Shown piece after piece: positions 12,117 through 24,467 of a stretch of 64,000 nucleotides of DNA. Position 1 is the first letter of the stretch, and each line of letters opens with the position of its first letter. The notes beneath the pieces are model-generated. The model was not told the DNA's origin and made no database searches. It saw only the letters and a list, made by a program, of their open reading frames with translations. This DNA comes from Scytalidium lignicola (Eukaryota; Ascomycota; Leotiomycetes): positions 97,725 through 161,724 of the forward strand of contig NCSJ02000064.1 of assembly GCA_002812745.2 (NCBI GenBank), written 5' to 3'. The translations under genes and the position numbers were made by a program.

Positions 12117-12674
12117 GGGGCACTGAGATAGTCTCATTATCCATCCTTAGATGCCAATATTAATTATGTGGATGATGCTGCTTCAATTCTTACTCTCTAC
12201 TTGGAGTTCTATCAACTTTGGTTTTGGTGATGAGATTGTGCTAACCACGATTTTAGATGAGGATATAATTATGATGGTATTTTGGTATCAAGGTCAACCT
12301 GACATGATGGACGAGGATGGAAATTCGGAAATTATTTCTTACTCAGCCTTCTCTGTACTTACCTACTTAAGATTCATAATATTCAATAGCAAGTTTCGCC
12401 ACACTTTTAAAACTATATTCTCAACCCTCGGCTGCCTCAATGGAGATATTGTGCTTACGTAATAGCCGGTAATTTGGCCAACTATTTATGTGTTAGAGGA
12501 GGTGGGGAATCTTACTCTCCATCTTATTCATCAATCATCGTAGTCATTCTTATAGAGGAATCAATTAAGCATTGTGCTATACAATTTATATATAATTTTA
12601 CCGCTGGTTACACTTTGACCTTCTAACAAGTTATAAGTTTAAGTAACTTATCATAGTAAACAATCTTTTAACTA
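12117..12674. other. AT-rich intergenic sequence
   Basis: AT-rich flank between the P450 end and the MITE. One 103-codon open frame (12151-12462) has no recognisable motif and is probably chance. Confidence 0.4.
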
Positions 12675-13100
12675 ACGTAATTCCCGGACCTACCGGACAC
12701 CCTGACCTACCAGACAGCAAAATTTACCGCAAAATCGAACAAAATCATCTTATAATAACTTAACAATCACTTTATTAAATTTAATTAAATTTTGTATTTT
12801 AACTATTTGATTACAATGCAGTATTTTGTAGAGTTTTATATGATTAGCATTTATAGTTCAAGCCATATAATAAAATAGCTTTGATTTTAATATTCAAAAT
12901 CAAATATAATACTGTTACACATATTTGAGGAGTAAAAGAACACAGTGTTTAGAATTGTAACATAATAATATATTATTCCACAAATTTATATTTTGCAAAA
13001 CTCTATGGTTGTTAAGTTATTATAAGATGATTTTGTTCGATTTTGCGGTAAATTTTGCTGTCTGGTAGGTCAGGGTGTCCGGTAGGTCCGGGAATTACGT
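12675..13100. mobile_element. MITE with 92-bp perfect terminal inverted repeats
   Basis: A 426-bp element with no coding capacity. The left terminus (12675-12766, starting ACGTAATTCCCGGACC) and the right terminus (13009-13100) are reverse complements over 92 bp with no mismatch that I could find. The interior is very AT-rich. It is flanked on both sides by TA (12673-12674 and 13101-13102), the target duplication expected of Tc1/mariner-pogo transposases. It would be moved in trans by a transposase encoded elsewhere. Perfect arms imply recent insertion or hairpin-driven conversion. RIP has not visibly attacked it. Confidence 0.93.
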
Positions 13101-16100
13101 TAGCCGGTATCTTCACCGTCAAGCTAGTTGCCAATGTAGAACATGGTCAGCAAATTCGAAGGTAGGGCTAAGCTATTGTCCATCAAGTTGCTCATTAGAA
13201 TACTATCGTCCACTACTTAATCTCCGAAGACTTGAAATAAGGAAAGTTAAGTTAAGTCATGCAGGCCTTCGGATTGTCTGTCCTTTCTCCTGAATAGTAT
13301 TGCCTATTTCAAGGAGTACTGGGCCTTCTCACTCAGATGAGTTTGTGCTTCTCCTAGATTATAGTGAATCTGACTAGCTTCAAGAGGTTGACTCCGGTAC
13401 TTCAGGCATGTTAATAAAGCTCAACATGACTGTGTTGCAAGGGGTTTTGGAACTTGACCATACTGCCACCCTGGATGCAGATGAAGTTAAAAAGACATTC
13501 GAATCTTACAACCGTGGTAATAAATTCCTATGCGCAAGATTACTAGCCTCTTTCCCATGCACATAATTTACTAGCCTCTTTCCCATGCACATAATTTACT
13601 AGCCTTTTTCCCATGCACATAATTTACTAGCCTTTTTCCCATGCACATAATTTACTAGCCTCTTTCCCATGCACATGATTGCTGGTCTCTTTCGTAGGCT
13701 AATCTTTGCCGAAGACAGATCTAGTAAGAGTCTTTCCATTCCAGGAGCTCAACAACTTGTGCTCCCATGGTAAGGGATTGTGCAAGGCAAGAATGGCAAA
13801 ACGCTGAGATAATATGATGCTATTAATAACTTCTTAAGCTTCTGTTTTTTGTTTGATACTAAAAAGGAATCCAGAACGATCATGGGACGACCTTGACAAT
13901 TCCGTCATCTACCAATAATAAAGGATATACTGTATGCTTCTTGTATTCTTCTACATGAATAGTGCCCTGCAGATGTAAGTTAAAGACGTCACATCGTTCG
14001 AATCCTTTCCTTTGAAAAACTAAGGTAAGTGTTTGATGTCAAGCCCTCTTTCATATATAAACTGCAGGACACCGCTTTACTCATCTCTCTCCTCTTCTTT
14101 ACAATATTCAATATTTTGAAAGTATTAACAATTTCAATTTTCTTAATTGTTTAAGAAANTTTCGCCAAATATATTCAATCCCTTCTGCATATAATAACAA
14201 CAAAGAAGCTAAACTTTGTCCTAAGCTGTTATCTTCCTAATCTAATTCACTCCGGGAATCTTGACGATTAGAGCATCTCAACGATAAAATGTAAGATTTC
14301 TAGTCAACTTGCCTTATGAAAAGTAGTCTTATTAACCAGGTAGTTATCAGGTCCCAACATTCATCTTCTGGCTTGTCATGGTCATCGACTGTTGTTTTAT
14401 ATAGCTCAGACGGTGAAAACCAAAGTTCTACGGCTTCAACTTATCTGTTTGACTCTACTGTTGGTACGACTTCTGGAAGTATATCTTCTGCAGGAACATC
14501 TTCATTCAGTACATCTTCTACAGGTGGTTTTTCAGTTCCGGACTCTAATATAAATATACCTCAAGAGGAGGCACTAAGAGAAGTCGGATCTTGGGCCAAT
14601 GGAATCAACAATGTAACTCCTAATCAAACTTAGTTGAGTTATTAGAAATTATAAAAAGAGCTATATAGTCATGATTATTTCAGGCTTTAAATTTAAGAAC
14701 ACAAAAACACAAAACAAAACTAGTCTAGTTTACCTACCAACAGTTAGAAAAANGTCATACTCCACTCATTAATTAGCCAGACATTGTTATCTGTATTTCT
14801 ATACACTCCAGAATATGAAAAAAGTTCCTTTCCAGCTCAAGTCCACCTCAGTTTTGCAACATTAGATAGTGAATAGTCTGAGACAGGTGAGTAAGAATTA
14901 TACATCCAGAGAAGAATTCTAAAATCTATCCGACCGCATCGGGACTAGTTCTTATGAGCTAGAGATGTCCATTACAAAATGAAATCTGCTAGTGGTTCAG
15001 AGAAGTACGCAGCTGCCTAAGAAGACTCTGTGATGCTTCTTTAGTTCCAGGACAGGATCGGTCAATATTCCAGGACAGACTAGACGCTATGGCAAGCACG
15101 TCTTCAATTGCTAGGGCTTTTTTACGACGAGTATCATGGCGTAAAAATGGAGTTCATAACCAGATTGGTTGGAATCTGTAGAGACCTACCTAAAGGTGCC
15201 GGGAGTATTATTGGTTTACAACTAGTTGATAAGGTTCCGCATACACTTACAGAGATGCCAAGAGGCTTTATTCATGCTTTTAGCCAGGATTCTAACCAGA
15301 ACCAACAGCAAGTTGGACTGGAAACGTGAACGGTGAGCAAATTCTTGGCCTTTGGCGTCTCTGTATTACAGCACTCATCAATAGAACGAATGGTGAAGTG
15401 CATTATTTATACACGGCAACTGGCCAGTATTTTCGAGATGCCAAGGTGATCTTTTCCCCAAGCAGCTCAGCCTCTACAGTGGGGTTTCCTCTTTTGAGGT
15501 CATCCACTCTGGAAAGTTTATGACCTCGCCTTTCGTCCCATGCTTTGCTCCGCTGATATCCCTCTGTAAGGTGATATTGGAGACGCAGGAGAGCAGTATA
15601 TTCTATCACTTCACTTTTGGTTGTGTTCACTGCTCATACCTTGAAGATTTCCCAACTCCCGGCTGGCTCCTAGTAAAGAGCAGCAGAATATATCTTTGCA
15701 CCTTCGAACCAATCAATGTGCGCTTTGACACTGACAGAAGAATGGTGCAGCTATTCAAGAGTCTAGAACACGGTATCCTAGGAAGTCAGAGCATTAAGCT
15801 AATTTCAGCTGTGCCGTATGCAGCCGGTTAGGCGGGGATCACTGCCACTCCACTCCCAAACTACATACATATTACAGGGGAATTTCATCAATTGCTGACA
15901 GGCAGCAACAACATGCTATGATGACATCCCGTATGGAAATGGCAAGGCGCCAGTTTGGAGATATCATTCATTGTCTCGTCAGGTTTCAGTTGATGATATT
16001 ATGTTACCTGCGAAAATTTCTTTTATTGCCAAAGAGAGATAAGTGCAGGCACTATGTACAAGTGGTTACAGAGAAATTGACGATAAGGGTAAAGCGTTTT

Positions 16101-17102
16101 NACTTTAAGCGGCTGTGTTTAACTCAAATAGTATTTCATTATAATAAGCTATATTAAACGCAAATTAGATATACTCCCTAAAAACCAGGCTCTACTAACC
16201 ATCTCATAGAATACTTTATAAAAGGTNAAATTTTATTNCTTTTTCTTTAGTATACTTTTCATCCTTCTTAATCTTCTATTGTTAATTTTCATTTAACATA
16301 CTTGATGAGAAGGTTAATCTCTTAAAGTAAGTAAGTTTGTTCGTTGCGGTCTTTCCCCATTTTCTTTACATTTGGACAGTTATAGTCCATGAGATGCTCT
16401 TTACCATCGGGCAGCATGGGTTTGGCCTCGAGGAATCGATTCCTGGTGTCTGATTGTTGGTAGGTAACGTGGTTGTCGAGTTTATTTCCAAAAAGTCGAT
16501 TTGGGCGCGCGGAGATGCTTTTTTTACGGCTCTTTGTTGGACGATATTAGTCTCTGGGTCCAATGCAGCCTGCATGAATCGTGACAGACTCGATTTGTAA
16601 GGGTTCTGTGAGATTTAACATCCTGGATGCCTGGTTGAGTGATCCTGCTCCCACTGCTGCCTAGCCCAAGCGCCGTGATGCACCCGAGTATGGCGCCTTA
16701 ATGCGTCACGACTGGTTTGATACAGCTTTTCCTGAGGCTGAATCTCGTCATAGTGGAGGGGTTCAAGGTGAAATGTTTATATGCTAAAGCAACAGAGAAT
16801 TATCAGAAATCGGTCCCTAATTCATCCGTAGTGTACTGATTGATTTCCTTTTCACTCCCATCCAAATATTCGTCTTATCCTCAGGCATTTATATTACATG
16901 TAGTTTCCTCAGAACAGACCAACCAGTTGAACTGCGCAACGAATAGAAAGAGTGTTGGAATAAATGTGCATAAGTTTCATGCCTGAGGATCTTGAGATAC
17001 CTGCCCTTCTGGTTCGCTTAAAAACTTGGCCCAAAACGTGCCAAAATAAACAAAAACGAAACTTCAAGCACAGCGCTTGATGACCGATTTCGCTCTTCAG
17101 CA
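13101..17102. other. AT-rich region with orphan open frames and a minisatellite
   Basis: About 4 kb with no gene I can support. It contains several stretches that look like decayed coding sequence: LQEVDSGTSGMLIKLN just before 13.45 kb, a Ser/Thr-rich frame at 14316-14633, and three successive plus-strand frames at 15.1-15.8 kb (GICRDLPKGAGSIIG; LGLWRLCITALINRTNGE; FDTDRRMVQLFKSLEHG). A minus-strand exon-like piece at 16.37-16.6 kb starts after a good acceptor site. None matches a family I recognise. Five n characters lie here. Confidence 0.4.
13542..13681. repeat. 28-bp minisatellite, five copies
   Basis: Tandem array of the unit ACTAGCCTCTTTCCCATGCA plus CATAATTT (28 bp). Copies differ mainly at one C/T position (CTCTTT or CTTTTT), and the last copy decays into CATGATTGCTGGTC. 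Its first copy begins inside an orphan open frame that ends in the repeat. Confidence 0.9.
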
Positions 17103-18887
17103 ATGGCTAAGGATAAGATGCAAATTCTTTTGCAAATTCTTGAGGACCATGATATTCCAGTAGACAAAGATGTCATCAAGGCTGCATTTAGCGAGCCAGA
17201 GCTGGCTGAGGCTTGGATGAATGAATATCTCGGGCCGGAAACCTTGTTGTCAAAAGAGGAAGCTACTTTGTATGATTCACCTTCATTATATACGCGTTAC
17301 AACGCGTCTAATAGGCTGCAGATATTCTATGCTCACAAAAAAGGGTGAGGTTGATGAGCTGGCGTCGCCATCTCGCTTAGAGTCCATCCGCGAAATCAAC
17401 GACCAGGAGCTTGAGGATGCTATTGAGGAGCTTAAACGGTCGACGGCAGCAATTGAGAAACAGAATGAGGCAATAAAACTGACAAAATCTGCTTTGGATT
17501 CTGTCAAAAAAACCAGCTCGCGGACTAAAGAAGGAAGGGCCGAAGTTAATACTGCTCAAACTCGAAAATGGGCCTTAGAAGGAGATCATATTCGGAGCGT
17601 GGTATGACCCAATTTTGAATGCGTTGAAGTCTCCAATTTCTAAAAATTTTCTAATTACAGACTGAGGCATTATCCAAGGATCTATCACTTCATGCAGCAG
17701 AACTGGAAAGCCGGCAAGAGCTTTCTGAATCTAACCTAAAGCGTACAGTAGAGGATCTTCTACGGTCTGACGACAAGCTTTTATCAGATCTCCAAAAGCT
17801 TGCCAGTGGTACTGAGACTGGATCCCATGGAAATGGTGGTGATATCTCACGTATTAAAGACCTCTGTGCCAAGTATGTTTGCTGCACCATTTGATAGGTC
17901 ACTCGCTAATTAGTGTGAAGGTTGATAAAATACACCGTTGAGGGAGTACGGACGAGACTCGATCGTATCTATCTTACCGCTGTAAATAGCCTAGGAGATA
18001 CTAGCAGTGATGATACCATTCACATTCAGGAAGTTGTAGATTTGCAGGAAGAAATTGAATCTCTCTACTCTGAAATTCTTCCTGTTGCCCAGATGGCCGT
18101 GGAACAGCAATATCTGGAGCCAGCTCTTCGTGAAATATCTGCAAGAGATGGAAAAAGCACAGAAAGTTCCATCAAAGCCATGAAATATGTGAGTATTGCA
18201 AGAATACATGTCATCCTCGCTCTAACTTCTTTTCAGGTAGATGAGTGCATCACTCTGCTTCTCAAGCGGACAGAAGTATTCGTAGAGCGTGTAGAGGAAT
18301 ACCGGTGTTATCAAATGGCTATGCGATCTATTGTTGAGACTACAAAGAAGGAGCTTGAATCGGACACAGAATATTCACCACCAAAAGCACCTCAATCAAA
18401 TCCCCCCAAGCCGCGAAGATCCTCCATTTCAGCTATTCCCGCTCACCTGCGGCCAGGAAACAGACGTTCTACGATCCTCTTAGATGAAGATCTAGAACCC
18501 GAAGAGCAAATTTTTAGAAATCTGGGTATTTCTATTCCAGTAGATGCAAAATCCAACTTACAGCGCGCACAAGTGCTTGACCAAGCTCTTTCAGATCGAA
18601 CCAGTAAGCTCGAAAATCACGCATCTAGCTTACAATCAACTATAGAGTCTTCTATTAAGTCACATATACAAGACGCATATCTCACACTACGGCTTTTGCT
18701 AGATGCAGCACATTCTGATACCCCATATGGCACTGTACAATTGTTGGACTCAAATATTGAGTCATCTCTGAGGGAGTTCCAGACCGATATTGAACAGGTG
18801 CAACAGTCTTTAGCGGACGTGGATTTACAAACCCTGCAGGCTAAGAATGTCCATCGAGATCAAATAATTCAGAGGTGGTTGAGGTGA
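17103..18887 (+). CDS. Coiled-coil protein, probable HAUS3-like augmin subunit
   Basis: Predicted component of the augmin complex, which recruits gamma-tubulin to spindle microtubules. The N-terminus (MAKDKMQILLQILEDHDIPVD ... AAFSEPELAEAWMNEYL ... LLSKEEATLYD) fits the N-terminal domain of the HAUS3 family. It is followed by long heptad-rich helices (EELKRSTAAIEKQNEAIK, DLQEEIESLYSEILPVAQM) and a Pro/Ser-rich insertion (PPKPRRSSIS). Introns are 17602-17660, 17873-17920 and 18189-18236; the last is 48 nt, in frame, and easy to miss. One problem: within exon 1 the frame must shift at the A-run 17337-17342. Six A give a stop (HKKG*), whereas five would give HKKGEVDELASPSRL and keep the gene open. 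This is a sequencing error or a recent frameshift. Assignment rests on remembered family patterns, so it is moderate. Confidence 0.62.
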
Positions 18888-19221
18888 TGTAATTATATTG
18901 AGAGTAGTCAACGGTTCTAGGTTCACATTCAATCATTTTAATTATACGATCATACTTATAGAGCATGCCATTTCATAAAGCGGTTAGAGATTTAAACACA
19001 CTAGATCATAATGGTGTAAATAGCTAGATTCGTAAAGAGAAGAATAATATTCTGTTTGTCAAGTTCGTCTGTTCATATATTTGTATCTAAGCTGCATCAG
19101 GCTCGACGCCGCGACGTATGATCACGCTCCTTTTTCAACTCTGTTGAATAGTGTCTTATTTCTTGATTTTAATAATAACATGTTAGATAACTATTCAACA
19201 TTCAAACTGAATTTCAAACTC
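18888..19221. other. Convergent intergenic spacer, nothing seen
   Basis: About 330 bp of AT-rich sequence between the ends of two convergent genes. No motif or repeat is recognised. Confidence 0.4.
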
Positions 19222-20987
19222 TCAGAACACTACAGGAAGTTCCGCAATCCCAATATCTGTCTTGGGGTCGGTATATTTAATTTCTTCATACGGGATGGCT
19301 AGTCTCAGATTCGGTAACTTTTGGAAGATGGTTGCTGCATGCTATAATTAGCTTGTCTAGGTCGTTGCGTTGAAAAATGTGGATTTAAATTTACCAAACA
19401 CAATCTCTAATTCAGCCTTAGCAAGCCATTCTGCAATACACCGATGCTCTCCATATCCGAAACCAAGCGCATCGGCTGGATTGAATTTACGATGCATATC
19501 GAATTTGTCAGGATCTGGGAACACGTCTTCGTCACGATTACCAGACTGACAAGCTGCGATAATACCTGTGCCAGCTTTTATAGTCTTAAAATCGTCCAGT
19601 TAGCTCCCAGTGCATGCTACTGGTTGAGAGTGTTCTAAAAAGTGCGTGCAAAAAAAAAAATTAGTTAAACACACCTTGCCTCCGTAGATGACATCCTCTT
19701 TCGCGACACGCCGTGTAGCCATGGCCGATCCCTGGTGATATCGACAGAGCTCTTCGACAAAAGATCGAGAGAGTGAGGGATCATTCTTCAGATCGGCGAG
19801 TTGATTTGGGTGTTGCAGGAGGGTTACAATGCCTAGGTTGATCATATTGACCATAGTTGCGTTTCCGGCGACCAAAAGGAGAAAGGCAACTTGGACTGCA
19901 TCTTCTTTTGACAGCTTTCCAGGCTTAACCTGTGTAAGCAGCAGCAAATTATCAGTAGATTGCCCCGATATTAGAAAAGTCAATTAGTTAGTTCCAGGTG
20001 GGTGGGGGGACGATTGAGAAGGGCAGTCAGACAAGAGTGCCATGCTTACTTGTTCAACAACGAGTTTGCTTATGAGGTCACCTTCAGGCTTCTGACTTCT
20101 AAGTTCTACTAAGTTGGCAAGATAATCTAAGAGCTCTTTATTTGCAGCTGAGGCTTCTGCCGCTGTTGCAGAGCCATTCGTGCGAATTCTGGGTAGGTGA
20201 GTGTTTAGAATAGGAAGGGTAGTATCGGAATACTTACGCGTTGCATTGAGTTAGATACTCAAGGTCCTTGAAAGGAACACCGAGTAGACCGTATATTATC
20301 TGAATAAGTGAGTGACGGTGGTGGAAAGATAGTGGCGATGTCATACATAAGAAGGAAGAGGCAGCGCGAACTTTTCCACTAAGTCTACAGGGGTTTTATC
20401 TCCAACATTTACCACAGCATTCAGAAGGTCATCAACTGTCTTCTGGATATGTGGCCGCATTGCATCTACGCTTTCTTTAGTGAAAACCGGCTCTACCATG
20501 CTTCTACACACGAGAAGCTTAGTTAGTAGTGCCTCATTTCTTGAAGGAGATATGTTACCATAGAACATACCTCTGTCTCATATGATCTGGAGGGTCCATA
20601 TCGACAAACTTTAAAGAGTAGTTAGTTCTGAAACCATATCTTCCACAAGACAGGTTAGACTACCGTGGGTTTATTCTTTGCAGCCTCTTTACCCCCAGCA
20701 CTCATCTCCGGGAAGCCTGGTCGAGTTCGCTGCTTGGAGAGCCGCTGATCAGTGAGGACTTTGGTAATATCTCTGTGTTTTACAATCAGCCATGGATGAC
20801 TGCCATCCCATAACTCCACCTGTGACACAGGATCCGTTGCTCGAAGCTTTGCATATTCGGTAGGAGGCTGGACATCAGCTGGCCTTGAGAAGGGGAACTT
20901 GGGAGGAGCTATCGCAGGTATATATGTTAACTTCTTATTAATTTATATTTTAACTGCTTGGAACGTACCCGAAGCTGTACTGGCCAT
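19222..20987 (-). CDS. CYP55A: P450nor, fungal nitric oxide reductase (CYP55 family)
   Basis: Soluble P450 that reduces two NO to N2O with electrons taken directly from NAD(P)H; it is the terminal step of fungal denitrification and NO detoxification. ATG at 20987 gives MASTASG, then a short intron, then APPKFPFSRPADVQPP. There is no mitochondrial presequence in this model, so it is probably the cytosolic form. Diagnostic pieces are the HPWLIVKHRDITKVLTD segment, SKQRTRPGFPEMS, FVDMDPPDHMRQRSMVEP, ALPLPSY, IRTNGSATAAEASAANKELL, the I-helix AFLLLVAGNATMVNMINLG (an Asn where most P450s have the acid-Thr pair, typical of CYP55), EELCRYH and the heme loop GFGYGEHRCIAEWLAKAE. The end is IGIAELPVVF at 19222. 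It has many short introns (at least seven), and every exon keeps frame. Confidence 0.93.
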
Positions 20988-22133
20988 GGCTGCAAGAAAG
21001 ATCTTAGAGGCGGACTTAGGTTTCAACACTGAGGTGCGAATCATAATATACAAATCAATATCAATACCTCTTGTTGAAGTATTCAATTGAGAACTTAACT
21101 TTGTTTTGTAAATCTCAAGAGCGTAAGTCAGTGTTTAAATGATAACATACCCTCCCGCGGAGATGTGCTCTCTAGATGACTGTAAATTGCCACGGATTGG
21201 AAGAACTTCAATAGCCTATCCGCATTCCCGAGAGTTTGTGTAATACATCGACTCATAAGAGCCTGCGTGTGATCATACTATGACAAATATTACAGGCATA
21301 TTCTGGTTCTTTTTTTTTGTCATTCTATGCTTAATATATCCAGCCGGGATTGAACCCCCAATAACCCTTCACTATTTCTTTGAATCAATAAAATTCTAAC
21401 AATTCTCAAGCGTTTGTATATTTGTCCTGATGCATGCATTTTAATCAACTAGTATTAAATTATCATACTTCAAATATTAAAGCTATTAATATGTGTGGCA
21501 ATTATGCTAAGTATAAATAAAGATGGGTTCATCGTCCAAGAATTGGGCTAGTCTGAAGCCAGTTAATAAGCAACCTGCAAGTGAGTTAAAAGTTCTCCAT
21601 ATAGTAACTCAATTATATCCTGTGTGGAGTATAAAGTTTGTCATAACTACGATTCTCCGCGGCATGTAACCTGCAGTCGTACGACATCATGGACTTGGCT
21701 TCTCCCGCCACCTGGAGAAAATATCCGGTTAGACTCCTAACAGGCACATTCAAAATCGTATGATCCTACTCCACCATAGAGAGAGAGCTAAAATATCCCC
21801 CACAATATAACCAATTAAGCACTCTCGATAACATATTGAATCTTGTTGTTGGTTAATAAGCATCGTAGGAGAATGCTATCGGGATGTAGGGCCAGAATGT
21901 ATGACAGCAGAAGGAAATTTAGTCTCATAACTTAGTGCTAGAATCTTATATAGGATCTTAAAGTGTATCTATCTTCTTACCTCTTCTTTTTTCTCATTTA
22001 TATTACAGTAACCGTAGTTGAGTTAACACAAGCCCCAGAGATGGTGGCGGGTTGTGCACGATGCAATGTAAGCACCTTCATTTGCGTCACGCACGGATCT
22101 ACGTTAGTTTCCTATATATTACCAGCCCGCTAA
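20988..22133. other. Intergenic region upstream of P450nor
   Basis: About 1.1 kb of AT-rich sequence that must hold the P450nor promoter. A short start near 22041 (MVAGCARCN followed by a GTAAGC donor) resembles the first exon of a zinc-cluster gene but has no supported continuation before the next gene ends at 22134. Confidence 0.4.
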
Positions 22134-24467
22134 TCATACATCGAAGTTCGGAGAGAAATAGTTCGTAGGATAATTCTCTGCTATGCCTTGCATCACCCAG
22201 TAGTCCTTGGCGAGAAAGTCATCTAGTTGGTCCCATGAGTCCCCATCTAGATTTCCGGCGTCCACTCCCACCGGTCTGCTCTCGACTACAGAGGGTGTGC
22301 AGCTTCCTTCATTTGTATATTCGGCTTGTGCTGTTCCTTCATTGTGCGCCAAAACTTGTAGCGGTGTGACCAGGCTCTGAGGGTGGTTGTTTGAGTAAGA
22401 GAGATCTGCGTAGTTTGTTCTCAGCAGGTTCTCAATCCGAGAAAAATATGTTGTGGCTTGTGGCCCAAAAGTTTTGAACAACAGTGATCCAACTGGAAGG
22501 AGCACATCTCTATCAGCAGCCACTCCGTTCGATACTGATCTCGATACGCCGGTATTAGCATCCTTTCTCAAGATCTGCAGATTTTTCAGGTTGTTTAGAG
22601 CTGAGGGCCATTTACTGCCAAGTTCACGAAGAAAACTATTTGTCGTATCAAGAGCAGCTTCGGCATCTCCTTTCAAAGATGGAACCCTTAAGCATGATAA
22701 CCTTGTCACAGAAGCAACGAGGAGATGCCACGAGAAGATTGGTCCAAGATAACAAATCTCGTCTCGGAGGCGAAAAGCTTCGTAAATTCGGAAGGTAAGA
22801 GTTGCTGCAACTATAGCTGTAGTATTATCTGGGCTGATGCTAAAGATAGGTCGCGGACTGAAAACTAAGGTGACCGCTGAGAGAAAGGGGACGTGGAGTT
22901 GTGCAATTTCAAAGCTGTACGGCTTCGATGAACCATTTTCATCTGTCATTCTCAATGCCGGCGGAAGATTTTCATTCCATGCCAATAACTCAAGACCCAA
23001 TGCATCCTTTTCCTTTGACGGTCGTATGCCTTTTCGAGTGAGCATTTGACAGAGCCGAGCTAGTAACCTGCAGATCTCTACATATGATACAAATATCTGA
23101 GCACGAGGATCTGAGGGCCGAGGAAAGTCGTTGACACTTGGAGGATCTACAGTGCAATCAGCATCGCAGATAATTCGAGGTCTACTGTGAGATGCTGAGA
23201 TCAAGCAATCCCTCACCTAAATAGTTGTTAACATCCATCATCTCGAACCATGACTGTGCCCTCGTAGATGAAAAATGACTATTACAACTTACGTATAGAG
23301 CCCACCAAATCCTTCGCCGCAAGCCTTCCCGTTCAACCGGCTTATCTAACTTTCGATGTAGGCCTAGTTGTTGGGCAAGACCAATACCATAGGTAACCCA
23401 GAATCTAGACGTGTGCGTGGATATATTTGTGGGTGCAGCAGGATTAAACCACTGCACCATACATAGGGCCGCTAACGTCAATAACACATCGGGTTCAAAT
23501 TTAGTATCAAGAAGAGCCTTCGTCCGTTGGTAGAAATCTTCTGGGGAACCGTATTCCTTGGGTACTTTGCGCATCCGTGACCCTGCTAAGAGCATAGCCT
23601 GCTGAATTAAAATGGAAGGCGGTTTCGAGGGAGACTCCTGTAGGTTGTCAAAATCCACAACCGGCATCCATGTCCAACACCTCTCAAAAAATGCTTCATA
23701 AAGGCTCTGGCGGACCCGCGCAGGTGGGAGATCAAAAGCGTGATATATGCGAAGAACGCTCATCTTAATTTTGAACTGTTCTGAGCTCGCTTCGGAATGG
23801 TGAGCATCTGAGCAATCAACTCCAGGGTAATCACCAAACACAGAGCTTCTTGATAAAATACCAGGGCTTGCTGGACTTTCGCAGTGCTGCTGGTCATCTG
23901 AAGCAGACTGTGTCGGGGTANTCCTCTAATATCATTGATCCTGGAGTAAATAGTAGAGATGAGGATATTGGCTCGGTCGTGCGACTGGATGAGTCTTTTG
24001 CCGGCCGCGTTTTNGTCACATCCATAACTTGTCTGATTCTCTGATAGATCAAACGTGGAATTGCTGTCCTGATCGACGCTGCCTGCGTCAATAACTGACT
24101 GTGGCTGGCTCAATCTAGGTGAATTGGAAGACGCCGACGTTGATGCCGCAGCTGTCTTACGACGACGCACGCGAAGTCTGCAAAGTTATGAACATGTGAG
24201 CTGATATAAGAAGGTATATCAAGGATAACAAGTTGGAAAGCCTTTGGGATGCTTACTTGCAAGTGGCTCCATGTGCGGCACAAATAGAACACGGTCCTGC
24301 TCCAACTTCTACGTCACAGCGAACTGATGCAGGTCAGTATTACTGTAGGGCAATGGTAGTAGGGTTAGTCATTCACCCTTCCTACTATGACATCTTTCAC
24401 ACGCTCGTCTAGAGCGACGGGGATTCTCATGGCGAAAGGTGACCACCTGCACTCCGTAGCTTGACAT
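22134..24467 (-). CDS. Zn2Cys6 transcription factor, CTF1/Far-like
   Basis: Fungal-specific regulator. ATG at 24467 gives MSSYGVQVVTFRHENPRRSRRACERCHSRK. An intron near 24379-24330 is removed to complete a six-cysteine cluster (CERCHSRKVRC ... PCSICAAHGATC), followed by basic LRVRRRK. The fungal_trans domain reads IYHAFDLPPARVRQSLYEAFFERCWTWMPVVDFD, MLLAGSRMRKVPKEYGSPEDFY, RFWVTYGIGLAQQLGLHRKLD and RRIWWALY. After an intron it continues VRDCLISASHSRPRIICDADC and ends at 22134. Two n characters (24014, 23921) break the frame. Deleting both gives one open frame (CDKTRPAKDSSSRTTEP ... ILEDTPTQSASDDQQ). This pattern resembles cutinase transcription factor 1-beta type proteins, whose relatives FarA/FarB control fatty-acid breakdown. 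That fits its divergent neighbour, an acyl-CoA oxidase gene. Confidence 0.87.

Noticed and set aside
21341..21365. tRNA-like T-arm (reverse strand, GGTTCAATCCC)
   Set aside because: The flanking bases do not pair into a T-stem and no A box or acceptor stem is present.
22041..22072. Possible first exon of a zinc-cluster gene (MVAGCARCN)
   Set aside because: No continuation before the next gene, and nine codons are not enough evidence.
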